A model generated the notes under the pieces. The model was not told the DNA's origin. It saw only the letters and a program-made list of their open reading frames with translations, and made no database searches. 14,903 bases of DNA from Clostridia bacterium (GTDB taxonomy: Bacteria; Bacillota; Clostridia; Lachnospirales; Cellulosilyticaceae), in the NCBI GenBank assembly GCA_029256345.1, contig JAQSYC010000019.1, forward strand, positions 1-14,903. Direction: 5' to 3'. Shown here one piece after another: positions 6,306 through 14,288 of the stretch. The translations under genes and the position numbers were made by a program. The first letter of the stretch is position 1. The number at the start of each line of letters is the position of its first letter.

Positions 6306-6620
6306 ATGGAAGATATTATTAAGCAAATTATTCAGATTGATTCGGTAGCTCTTAATACAAAACAGAAAAATGAAGAAGAAGTGCAATTGAGAAAACAAGA
6401 GTATGAAGAAGAGATCAAACAATACAAAGAGGATAAGCTTGTCCGTGCAAAAAAGAAGGCAGACGAACTTTATAGTCAAATTATAGAAAATGCTTTAACA
6501 GAAGCTCAGTTTCAAGAAGAAAAGAGTAAGAAGATGGCACTTAGTATACAAAATCGCTATTTGCAATCAGAAAATATATTACTTGATAAAATATTTAAAG
6601 AACTTTTTTTAGTGGAGTGA
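6306..6620 (+). CDS. ntpF: V/A-type ATPase subunit G/H (peripheral stalk)
   Basis: A 104-residue, highly charged protein rich in Lys, Glu and Gln. It is an almost continuous predicted helix (about 5-100) with a coiled-coil pattern, no membrane segment and no catalytic motif. Size, composition and first place in the operon match the G/H peripheral-stalk subunit (NtpF in E. hirae, AhaH in archaea), which pairs with subunit E to hold the A3B3 head still against the membrane. Sequence identity in this family is low, so the call rests largely on context. AAAGGGA lies 5 bases before the ATG. The stop is 4 bases before the next start, suggesting translational coupling. Confidence 0.75.
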   Translation: MEDIIKQIIQIDSVALNTKQKNEEEVQLRKQEYEEEIKQYKEDKLVRAKKKADELYSQIIENALTEAQFQEEKSKKMALSIQNRYLQSENILLDKIFKELFLVE

Positions 6621-6624
6621 TAAA

Positions 6625-7662
6625 ATGAATCCTTTTGCGGCTTATAGAGCGATTAATGCAAAGTTACATGCTAGGAAAACAAATCTGTTGTCGAATAAGG
6701 AATGGGAAAAAGTTGTGGAACTTAAGTCTGTTTCTCAAGTAATAGATTTTTTAAAAAAACGAGAAAGTTATAAAAATCTTGTAAGCCAATACAAGGTTGA
6801 AGAACTTCATAGGTCTGAATTAGAAGTTATTTTGGACCGCTACATCGTCAAAGAGATAGAGAGCATGCTGCATTATTTTTCAGGGAGCTATAAAGAATTT
6901 TTTAAGGCTTTTTTAATGGAATATGAGATCAACGACTTGCAGTTACTCTTGCGAAGTATCTCAAGAAATGAAAACCTTGATGAAATAGAACGTTTTTTTG
7001 TACATTCTGAGAAATATGGTCTTTCTATTTATCATAAATTATCATCATGTAAAAATATTACACAATTTATAGAGGCACTTAAAGGGACTGCTTACTACGA
7101 AACACTTAAAACTATGGCACAGGAAGATGTTATAAAAAGAGAGTTTCATATGGAAATGAAACTCTATATTTTATTTTATAAAACACTTATGGAAAAATCA
7201 GAAGGATTATCTTTAACCGATAAAAAAATAGCTCAGCAAGTGATAGGAACAAAGATCGATTTTATGAATGTACAGTGGATTTATAGGGCAACCAAATACT
7301 ATGATATTTCTCAAGAGGAAATTCTTATATATAGCTTACCATTTGGTTATAAGATGAGTTACCGAAAACTTAAAGACCTAAGTTATGCTAAAAATCTAGA
7401 GGAATTAAAAAAACTGAGTGAAAAATATTTAAGATATGCTGTTTTTGAAGGAGAAAAAGATACATTTCTAGATCGTGCCATAGATAAGTATATGTATGAA
7501 TATGCAGCAAAAATAAGTAACGATAAAGAAAGTATTGCTACATCTTTAGCGTATATATATACTCTTTATATAGAGGTGCAGGACTTAATTGCACTGACAG
7601 AGGGGATAAGATATACCTTACCAGAAAATGAACTGAAAAAATATTTGGTTCATACAATATAA
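6625..7662 (+). CDS. ntpC: V/A-type ATPase subunit C (AC39/d family)
   Basis: The 345-residue, soluble, mostly helical protein fits the V-ATPase AC39 (subunit d/C) family in length and in its N-terminal pattern MNPFAAYRAINAKLHARKTNLLS. This subunit sits as a socket between the membrane ring and the central stalk D-F, and controls coupling of the soluble and membrane parts. Recognisable features are the repeated helical blocks with EINDLQLLLRSI and FMNVQWIYRATKYYD, which resembles the conserved D.xNxxxxxRxK block of the family. The ribosome site GGAG (6614-6617) lies inside the end of the preceding gene. Its placement before subunit I differs from the E. hirae order. Confidence 0.88.
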   Translation: MNPFAAYRAINAKLHARKTNLLSNKEWEKVVELKSVSQVIDFLKKRESYKNLVSQYKVEELHRSELEVILDRYIVKEIESMLHYFSGSYKEFFKAFLMEYEINDLQLLLRSISRNENLDEIERFFVHSEKYGLSIYHKLSSCKNITQFIEALKGTAYYETLKTMAQEDVIKREFHMEMKLYILFYKTLMEKSEGLSLTDKKIAQQVIGTKIDFMNVQWIYRATKYYDISQEEILIYSLPFGYKMSYRKLKDLSYAKNLEELKKLSEKYLRYAVFEGEKDTFLDRAIDKYMYEYAAKISNDKESIATSLAYIYTLYIEVQDLIALTEGIRYTLPENELKKYLVHTI

Positions 7663-7681
7663 AGAGCGGAGGAAGCTATAC

Positions 7682-9655
7682 ATGGCTATTGAAAAGATGC
7701 TATTACTGAATCTAGTAGGTTCGCTAGATGAAGAACATGCCATATTACAGCAGTTAGTTCTTTGTGAAAATGTTCATCTGAACTTAGAACACAGTGATGT
7801 ATATGATAATAATTATATGGTTCATGAATACGAAACCATGTTGCCGAGTGGGGAGCGTTTACAAGAAAAAAGCTATGGAGAGCTTGAGAGTCAGTACAAT
7901 GACTTAGAAAATAAGCTCATTCAGCTTACGACAGACTTAGATATAGTGCTTAAGGCAGATAAAAAGAATATTAAATATTATTCATATAGTGATGCACTAA
8001 GGGATTTTACTACAATAAAAGACAGAATAGAACCCAGCATTGGAATCATTAAACAAAAGAGAGCTCAGATTAAAGAACTTGAAGAATTTAAGAAAAAGAT
8101 TAAGTATATCCATGAAACTATAGATTTTGGTGAAATAGATAATCTTAATTATTTTGAATATGAAATAGGCATGCTTTCCAGGGATAATAAGCTTCATATT
8201 AAAAGAAACTATGAAAATATCAGTGCATTAGTTTTTAAAATAGGTGATATTGAAGATTCAAGAGAAGACATTTATCTTGTTCTATATCTAAAAGAATTTA
8301 AAGATGAAACACAAAAACTGCTTAAATCTTTGAACTGGCATGGGTTTACTATACCAGAAGGCATGATAGGCGATGCTACACAAATGAAGAATCTTGTAAA
8401 AGAAAAAATAGCAGCTTTAAGACAAGAAATTCAGCAGTTAGAAAGTGGTGTGCTAGAAAACAAGGAAGAAACTATTCTTCGTTTAAATAAAATTTGTGCA
8501 AGAATAAAATTAGAAAAAAAGATTATTGAACTAAAAGAACAAATAGTTCACGGTAATAATGTATTTATGTTAAGTGCATGGATACGAAAGAAAGACAAGG
8601 ATAAAATAGAAGAATTAGTAGCAGATATTACTGATAAATATGTTGTTATTTTTAAAACAACAAATGAAATTGGAAAAGAAATACTTCCGCCTACTCTTCT
8701 TAAAAATAATTGGTTTTTCAAGCCTTTTGAAACTATTGTGAAATTGTATGGTCTGCCTGCTTATAATGAGATTGATCCAACACCATTTTTGGCAATTACC
8801 TTTTGTCTCATGTTTGGTATTATGTTTGGAGATATAGGGCAAGGATTGGTTTATTTTTTGGCAGGGGTTTTGATGTACAAAAAGAACGAAATTGCAGGTG
8901 GTGTACTGACTAGACTGGGGATGAGTTCTATTGTATTTGGATTTGTATATGGCAGTATTTTTGGACTTGAAAAAATTCCTATTCTTGAAGAAATTGCCTT
9001 GGTTCATGGCGGTCCTCTCAACCCTGACAATATTATGCCTATACTTTTAGCAGGTGTCATATTTGGTGTGGTTGTGCTGACGGTAGCATTTGCATTTGGT
9101 ATTATTAACTCGCTTCGCAAAGGCAATATCGAAGAGGGCATTTTTGGTAAAAATGGTATTGTAGGTTATTTGTTTTTTATGGGACTTATCATGACAGCAG
9201 TCACCATTGTAAAAATAATACCTATATCAGTTTTTGTGCCAATCAGCGTGATGCTGGTTACACTAGGACTTATGGTATTTAAAGAACCACTGGCGCATTT
9301 GATAAAAGGTAAAAGACCACTGATTAATGGCTCTAAGTCCTCGTATTATATAGAAAGTGGATTTGAAGGCATAGAAACGATTCTCAGTGCCTTAAGCAAT
9401 GCGATATCCTTTATCCGTGTGGGAGCTTTTGCACTTAACCATGCAGGGTTATTTTTAGCATTTTTAGTCATGTCTGAAATGACGACTAACAGTATACTTA
9501 AATTTATTATATTATTACTCGGGAATTTATTAATTCTTACGCTTGAGGGCTTAGTTGTATTTATCCAAGGACTAAGACTTCAATACTATGAGATGTTTAG
9601 TAAGTATTTTGGCGGAGATGGAAAGCCTTACAATCCAGTTAAGATACAAGAATAA
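7682..9655 (+). CDS. ntpI: V/A-type ATPase subunit I (a-type membrane subunit)
   Basis: The 657-residue protein has the two-part layout of subunit I/a. A cytoplasmic N-terminal half (1 to about 360) contains long charged coiled-coil segments around 60-145 and 245-290. A membrane half (about 366-657) has roughly eight hydrophobic helices. It forms the ion half-channels beside the c-ring and anchors the peripheral stalks. The diagnostic motifs are present: GIMFGDIGQGLVY in the first membrane hairpin, SFIRVGAFALNHAG with Arg579, and the C-terminal LRLQYYEMFSKYFxGxGxxYxP with Arg632. These two arginines correspond to the paired residues that in this family release the carboxylate of the ring during rotation. 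GGAGG (7668-7672) precedes the ATG by 9 bases. Confidence 0.94.
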   Translation: MAIEKMLLLNLVGSLDEEHAILQQLVLCENVHLNLEHSDVYDNNYMVHEYETMLPSGERLQEKSYGELESQYNDLENKLIQLTTDLDIVLKADKKNIKYYSYSDALRDFTTIKDRIEPSIGIIKQKRAQIKELEEFKKKIKYIHETIDFGEIDNLNYFEYEIGMLSRDNKLHIKRNYENISALVFKIGDIEDSREDIYLVLYLKEFKDETQKLLKSLNWHGFTIPEGMIGDATQMKNLVKEKIAALRQEIQQLESGVLENKEETILRLNKICARIKLEKKIIELKEQIVHGNNVFMLSAWIRKKDKDKIEELVADITDKYVVIFKTTNEIGKEILPPTLLKNNWFFKPFETIVKLYGLPAYNEIDPTPFLAITFCLMFGIMFGDIGQGLVYFLAGVLMYKKNEIAGGVLTRLGMSSIVFGFVYGSIFGLEKIPILEEIALVHGGPLNPDNIMPILLAGVIFGVVVLTVAFAFGIINSLRKGNIEEGIFGKNGIVGYLFFMGLIMTAVTIVKIIPISVFVPISVMLVTLGLMVFKEPLAHLIKGKRPLINGSKSSYYIESGFEGIETILSALSNAISFIRVGAFALNHAGLFLAFLVMSEMTTNSILKFIILLLGNLLILTLEGLVVFIQGLRLQYYEMFSKYFGGDGKPYNPVKIQE

Positions 9656-9693
9656 TAAATATTATATCTAAAATATGAAGGGATGGAATAACA

Positions 9694-10128
9694 ATGATAT
9701 CAGCAATAATTTTTTTAGCAGTAATTGTAGCAATAGGAACAGTTTTATACGGTGTTAAAATGATCAAATCAAATAAAAGAGGTAATATCAAAGCAGCAAT
9801 GATGACCTCAGTATCTTTATTTAGTGTGATGGTTGTAGCTTTTATGGCAGTGGGCTTTGTAAGTCCAGTACTGGCAGCAGAGCAGGCAACAGCAGCAGCA
9901 GGTACAGCGATTTCTTTAGGTGAAGGGTTTAAATACCTGGCAGCGGCACTCAGTACAGGTCTTGCAACTATTGGAACAGGAATGGCAGTAGGTTCAGTTG
10001 GTTCATCCGCTATTGGTGCTGTATCAGAGGATCCGACTATTCTTGGTAAAACCCTTATATTTGTGGGGATGGCAGAAGGAATAGCTATTTATGGTATGAT
10101 TATTTCTATTTTAATATTATTTGTATAA
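9694..10128 (+). CDS. ntpK: V/A-type ATPase subunit K (c-ring proteolipid), unusual N-terminal half
   Basis: The 144-residue, four-helix protein forms the rotating ring. Helices are at about 2-21, 38-62, 79-106 and 118-143. The last two form a typical Gly/Ala-rich c hairpin with a polar SEDPT loop (111-115), and the ion-carrying carboxylate is Glu128 (VGMAEGIAIYG). The first two helices do not resemble a duplicated c hairpin: they lack the Gly pattern and have no carboxylate. Residues 25-62 read like an internal signal peptide, with basic KSNKRGNIK, a hydrophobic stretch, and PVLA before AEQA. Na+-ligand residues known from Na+-binding rings (Gln on the partner helix, Ser/Thr after the Glu) are not visible. 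Only a weak ribosome site (GGGATGG) precedes the ATG. Confidence 0.92.
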   Translation: MISAIIFLAVIVAIGTVLYGVKMIKSNKRGNIKAAMMTSVSLFSVMVVAFMAVGFVSPVLAAEQATAAAGTAISLGEGFKYLAAALSTGLATIGTGMAVGSVGSSAIGAVSEDPTILGKTLIFVGMAEGIAIYGMIISILILFV

Positions 10129-10158
10129 AGACACTATCGACAGAAAAGAGTGTTGAAA

Positions 10159-10467
10159 ATGAAATCATTTGTAATAAGTGATAATAGAGATACTTGGGTG
10201 GGGATGAGGCTTGCTGGTATAGAAGGTGTTATTGTTCATAGCAGAGAAGATGTCATAGAAGTTATGAAAGCCGCGGTCATCGACCCTGAGATTGGTATTA
10301 TTATACTTACTGAAAAAATAGTCGATTTGGCAAAAGAAGAAATAATGGACTATAAATTAAAACGCAAAAAACCACTAATAATAGAAATTCCAGATAGGCA
10401 TGGCACTACTAGAGGAAATGATGTAATCACACATTATATCAGAGAATCAGTAGGTATCCGCATATGA
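10159..10467 (+). CDS. ntpG: V/A-type ATPase subunit F (central stalk)
   Basis: The 102-residue soluble protein has the CheY-like Rossmann fold of subunit F. It starts MKSFVISDNRDTWVGMRLAGIEGVIV, and strand-helix units follow with IGIIILTEKIVDL and a PLIIEIPDRHG strand before the C-terminal helix. Subunit F binds subunit D in the rotor shaft and affects ATP hydrolysis. In the E. hirae operon it is named NtpG; other systems use AtpF. ATG 10159 is chosen because the family begins at MKSF; GTG 10150 and TTG 10153 are alternatives. The ribosome site is weak (AAGAG, 10146-10150). The stop TGA is embedded in the ribosome site of the next gene. Confidence 0.9.
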   Translation: MKSFVISDNRDTWVGMRLAGIEGVIVHSREDVIEVMKAAVIDPEIGIIILTEKIVDLAKEEIMDYKLKRKKPLIIEIPDRHGTTRGNDVITHYIRESVGIRI

Positions 10468-10477
10468 GGTGATAAAT

Positions 10478-11119
10478 ATGGTTACAATCGAACAAAAACT
10501 GACCTTGTTTTCTAAACTTTTAAATCAAGATATCAAAGAAGAAGTAGACAAGCAATTGGTTGAACTTGAAAAAATATATAAACAAAAAAGGCTTGTTAAT
10601 CAAGCCAAAGCAGATAAAGAAGCTCAGGCACTTGTTGAAAATGCTATCAAACGTGCAGAAACCAAAAAGACAGAACTTATCAGTAAAGCTAAAATGTGTA
10701 ACAAAAAAGAATGTATGATGGCAAAAGAAGCATATATTCACACTTTTATAGAACGTTTAAAAGATAAAATTAAAGATTTTACTCAAACAGATGAGTATAA
10801 AGTCTATTTAGATCGTTATCTTATGCAGTTTGAAACACTGCGGGGCTATGAAAATGATCTCGATGTCTATATCACAGAGTCAGATTATAATCGTCATAAA
10901 GAGTATATCAAAGAAAAACTCAGTAACATAGGGTTACAAGGTGAAAAATTGAATTTTAAAATAGCCAATGACACAATACTTGGCGGCATCATCATAGAAG
11001 ATCCTAAACGTAATATGAGAATAGATACCAGTATTTTACAGGTACTTGAAGATGCAAAAAATCATATTATCGAGGTTGTATTTGGAGCAATAGGAGAGGT
11101 CGGTGAAAAAGTTGAATGA
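10478..11119 (+). CDS. ntpE: V/A-type ATPase subunit E (peripheral stalk)
   Basis: The 213-residue protein has an extended charged helix (about 5-100, rich in Lys, Glu and Ala) followed by a globular C-terminal domain that binds the top of subunit B. The C-terminal NDTILGGIIIEDPKRNMRID block corresponds to the family's conserved GG-containing strand-turn. It pairs with the G/H subunit in the peripheral stalks. ATG 10478 is chosen over an in-frame GTG at 10469 because GAGGTGA (10466-10472) is the ribosome site and contains that GTG. The last 17 bases overlap the start of the catalytic subunit gene. Confidence 0.88.
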   Translation: MVTIEQKLTLFSKLLNQDIKEEVDKQLVELEKIYKQKRLVNQAKADKEAQALVENAIKRAETKKTELISKAKMCNKKECMMAKEAYIHTFIERLKDKIKDFTQTDEYKVYLDRYLMQFETLRGYENDLDVYITESDYNRHKEYIKEKLSNIGLQGEKLNFKIANDTILGGIIIEDPKRNMRIDTSILQVLEDAKNHIIEVVFGAIGEVGEKVE

Positions 11120-12881
11120 GTATTTTGGCATTGTAGAACTGATTAACGGACCTGTTGTTAAAGGAAGTAATATGGCCTCTTTTAAAGTCAATGAAATGGT
11201 TACTGTAGGTGAAAGAGAACTTATTGGTGAAGTTGTTTCATTAGAAGGAGACGTGGCAACAGTTCAAGTTTATGAAGAAACTGAAGGGTTAAGAGCAGGA
11301 GAAAAAATCACTTCAACCGGCAATCCTTTATCATTAAACTTAGGACCAGGTATGCTAGGGAATATGTTTGACGGCATACAAAGACCTTTGAAAAAAATAC
11401 AAGAAATCTCTGAAATATTTATTCCAGAAGGTATTGGATTACTGTCAATTGATGAAGATATGGAGTGGGAAACCTGTATAACAGCTAAAGAAGAAGATTT
11501 TTTGATGCCGGGAGAAGTCTACGCTACGGTACAAGAGACCCTCAGTATTGTGCATAAAATAATGGTGCCCCCTGGCGTTAAAGGGAAAATAATAGAGATT
11601 AAACCAAATGGTAAATATAAACTGAGAGATACTGTGGCTGTCTTAGAAACACAAAGTGGAGAAAAGATTAATCTGACTCTCATGCAGAGATGGCCGGTAA
11701 GAAGGCCAAGGCCAATCAGTAAGAGAATACCAATTTATAAACCTCTTGTTACAGGACAACGGGTTATCGATACATTTTTTCCTCTTGCAAAAGGAGGAAC
11801 TGTAGGACTTCCAGGAGGATTTGGTACGGGTAAGACAGTGACTCAGCATCAATTAGCTAAATGGAGTGATGCAGATATTATTGTATACATTGGCTGCGGA
11901 GAACGTGGTAATGAAATGACTAATGTTCTTGAAGAGTTTCCAGCACTTATTGACCCCAGAACGAACAGACCATTGATGGAGAGAACAATACTCATCGCCA
12001 ACACCTCTAATATGCCCGTTGCAGCAAGGGAAGCAAGTATCTATACAGGGATTACTATGGCTGAATATTTTAGAGATATGGGATATGATGTAGCGATTAT
12101 GGCAGATTCTACATCGAGATGGGCAGAGGCACTTCGTGAGATATCGGGAAGGCTTGAAGAGATGCCTGCAGAAGAGGGTTTTCCAGCCTACCTGCCATCC
12201 AGACTTGCTCAATTTTATGAAAGAGCAGGCTGCGTGGAGACCTTAAATGGAGAAGAGGCGTCTGTCACCATTATTGGTGCAGTCTCACCGCCAGGTGGAG
12301 ACTTTTCTGAACCAGTAACGGAGAATACAAAGCGTTTTGTAAGTGCTTTTTTAGCATTAGATAAAAAACTAGCCTATGCAAGACATTATCCTGCTATTAA
12401 CTACCTGACTAGCTATAGCGCCTATGTTACAATGCTTGAAGAATGGTACAGAGAAAATGTAGCACCAGATATGATGGAATTAAGAGGAAAGATGATACGC
12501 CTTTTACAAGAAGAAGAAAAGCTTAATGAGATTGTACAATTGGTTGGTGAAGACGTGCTGCCAAATGATCAGGCACTGGTGTTAGAGATTGCCAGAACGA
12601 TTAAGAAGGCCTTTTTACAACAAAACGCACTTCATAAAGAAGATACTTACGTAACTTTAAAAAAACAATACAAAATGCTGATAGTTATCAATGCCTTATA
12701 TGAAAACGCACTAAAATGCGTTAAAATAGGCATTCCGATTTCGACCATAAGAAAAGAAGAAGTTTTTGAAGAGGTTATTAAGATGAAATATGATGTACCC
12801 AACGATCAGGTTGAATTGTTAGATGCGTTAAGTGAAAAAATTGTAACAGATTATGAACAGTTAAGGCTCAAATATCAATAA
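11103..12881 (+). CDS. ntpA: V/A-type ATPase catalytic subunit A
   Basis: The 592-residue subunit hydrolyses or makes ATP at the A-B interfaces of the head. An N-terminal barrel (about 5-75) is followed by the roughly 90-residue insertion typical of A subunits. The nucleotide domain has a P-loop GGFGTGKT (238-245, Lys244), then GCGERGNEM with the catalytic Glu267, ADSTSRWAEALREISGRLEE and PPGGDFSEP. The C-terminal domain is helical. The P-loop reads GGFG-T-GKT rather than the common GPFGSGKT, a conservative change. The start is GTG 11103, with GGAG (11093-11096) 6 bases upstream; it overlaps ntpE by 17 bases. TTG 11112 is the other option. The gene appears intact and active. Confidence 0.96.
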   Translation: MKKLNEYFGIVELINGPVVKGSNMASFKVNEMVTVGERELIGEVVSLEGDVATVQVYEETEGLRAGEKITSTGNPLSLNLGPGMLGNMFDGIQRPLKKIQEISEIFIPEGIGLLSIDEDMEWETCITAKEEDFLMPGEVYATVQETLSIVHKIMVPPGVKGKIIEIKPNGKYKLRDTVAVLETQSGEKINLTLMQRWPVRRPRPISKRIPIYKPLVTGQRVIDTFFPLAKGGTVGLPGGFGTGKTVTQHQLAKWSDADIIVYIGCGERGNEMTNVLEEFPALIDPRTNRPLMERTILIANTSNMPVAAREASIYTGITMAEYFRDMGYDVAIMADSTSRWAEALREISGRLEEMPAEEGFPAYLPSRLAQFYERAGCVETLNGEEASVTIIGAVSPPGGDFSEPVTENTKRFVSAFLALDKKLAYARHYPAINYLTSYSAYVTMLEEWYRENVAPDMMELRGKMIRLLQEEEKLNEIVQLVGEDVLPNDQALVLEIARTIKKAFLQQNALHKEDTYVTLKKQYKMLIVINALYENALKCVKIGIPISTIRKEEVFEEVIKMKYDVPNDQVELLDALSEKIVTDYEQLRLKYQ

Positions 12882-12900
12882 TATAAGGAAAGGTAATAAT

Positions 12901-14283
12901 ATGAGAAAAGAATACTTAAAGTTAGAAAAAGTAGAAGGACCACTCATTGTCCTTTCCAATATAGAAGATGTAGCCTATGATGAGATGGCTAATATTAAAT
13001 TAGATAATGGTGAGCTTAGAAAAGGGAAAGTCATTAAAATAGATGGTAGTAATGTAGTTGTTCAAGTATTTGAAGGAACAGCTGGTATATCTACACATAA
13101 TGTCTCTGTTAAATTTACTGGTGAACCCCTTACATTGCCCTTATCAAAAGAAATATTGGGAAGAACATTTAATGGAATTGGTGAGCCTATGGACGGGGCT
13201 TATCAGATTATATCTCAAGACAAATATAATGTGAATGGTCGTCCTATTAACCCTGTGGCACGAAAATACCCAAGAGACTTTATTCAAACAGGGGTTTCGG
13301 CAATAGATGCACTCATGACACTCATTCGTGGACAAAAGCTTCCAATCTTTTCTGGAAATGGTATCGCACATAATGAATTAGCGGTACAAATTGTTAAGCA
13401 GGCGAAGATAGAGGGTGCTACCAATGACAATTTTGCAGTTGTATTTGGTGCAATGGGAGTAAGACATGATGATGCCAGCTACTTTATGAGGAGTTTTGAA
13501 GCAGCAGGGGTACTTGATCATGTGGTCATGTATCTTAATCTGGCAGATGACCCTATTACAGAAAGAATATCCACTCCAAGATGTGCACTTACTGCTGCTG
13601 AATATCTGGCCTTTGAACATGATATGCATGTTCTCGTTATTTTGACAGATATGACAAGTTACAGTGAGGCTTTAAGGGAGATTTCATCTACCCGTGGGGA
13701 AGTGCCTTCCCGTAAGGGTTATCCAGGATACTTGTACAGCGACCTTTCAACCATTTATGAAAGGGCTGGCATGATAAAAGGAAAAGAGGGTTCTATAACG
13801 CTTATCCCTATTTTAACGATGCCAAATGATGATATTACCCATCCTATACCTGACCTTACAGGCTTTATTACAGAGGGGCAAATCGTTTTAAACCGTGAAC
13901 TTAACCAAAAGGGTATTTATCCCCCGATAGCGATACTCCCTTCTCTGTCTCGTCTTATGAAGGATGGAATAGGTGCTGATTATACAAGAGATGACCATGC
14001 AGATTTAGCTAATCAAATTTTTTCCTCTTATTCAAAGGTTCAGGATGTTAGATCCTTGGCTCAGATTATAGGAGAAGATGATTTGGGAGATATTGATAAA
14101 CTATTTTTGAAGTTTGGACGTGCATTTGAAGAAAAATTTGTGGCACAAAGTAACTTTGAAAATAGAAGTATTGCAGAGACATTAGATTTAGGATGGAAAA
14201 TATTATCTATATTACCGAAATCAGAGCTTGATCGTCTCAAACCAGAGATGATTGAGAAGTACTATAAAGGTAAAAAGGAGTAA
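12901..14283 (+). CDS. ntpB: V/A-type ATPase regulatory subunit B
   Basis: The 460-residue non-catalytic subunit alternates with A in the head. An N-terminal barrel (about 5-75) is followed by a nucleotide-fold domain in which the P-loop is degenerate (SGNGIAHN, 151-158), with no GKT, as expected for B. TDMTSYSEALREISSTRGEVPSRKGYPGYLYSDLSTIYERAG is characteristic. LPSLSRLM supplies Arg351, the arginine finger that reaches into the catalytic site of A. The C-terminal region is helical. GGAAAGG (12887-12893) lies 7 bases before the ATG. Length matches the family and no motif is missing. Confidence 0.96.
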   Translation: MRKEYLKLEKVEGPLIVLSNIEDVAYDEMANIKLDNGELRKGKVIKIDGSNVVVQVFEGTAGISTHNVSVKFTGEPLTLPLSKEILGRTFNGIGEPMDGAYQIISQDKYNVNGRPINPVARKYPRDFIQTGVSAIDALMTLIRGQKLPIFSGNGIAHNELAVQIVKQAKIEGATNDNFAVVFGAMGVRHDDASYFMRSFEAAGVLDHVVMYLNLADDPITERISTPRCALTAAEYLAFEHDMHVLVILTDMTSYSEALREISSTRGEVPSRKGYPGYLYSDLSTIYERAGMIKGKEGSITLIPILTMPNDDITHPIPDLTGFITEGQIVLNRELNQKGIYPPIAILPSLSRLMKDGIGADYTRDDHADLANQIFSSYSKVQDVRSLAQIIGEDDLGDIDKLFLKFGRAFEEKFVAQSNFENRSIAETLDLGWKILSILPKSELDRLKPEMIEKYYKGKKE

Positions 14284-14288
14284 GCATT

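Noticed and set aside
11643..12212. Minus-strand open frames inside ntpA (11643-11852, 11853-12212)
   Set aside because: They are shadows of a highly conserved catalytic-subunit gene, with no ribosome sites and biased composition.
13351..13376. Loss of the Walker A lysine in ntpB as a sign of a dead gene
   Set aside because: Subunit B is normally non-catalytic and has a degenerate P-loop; the arginine finger and other motifs are intact.
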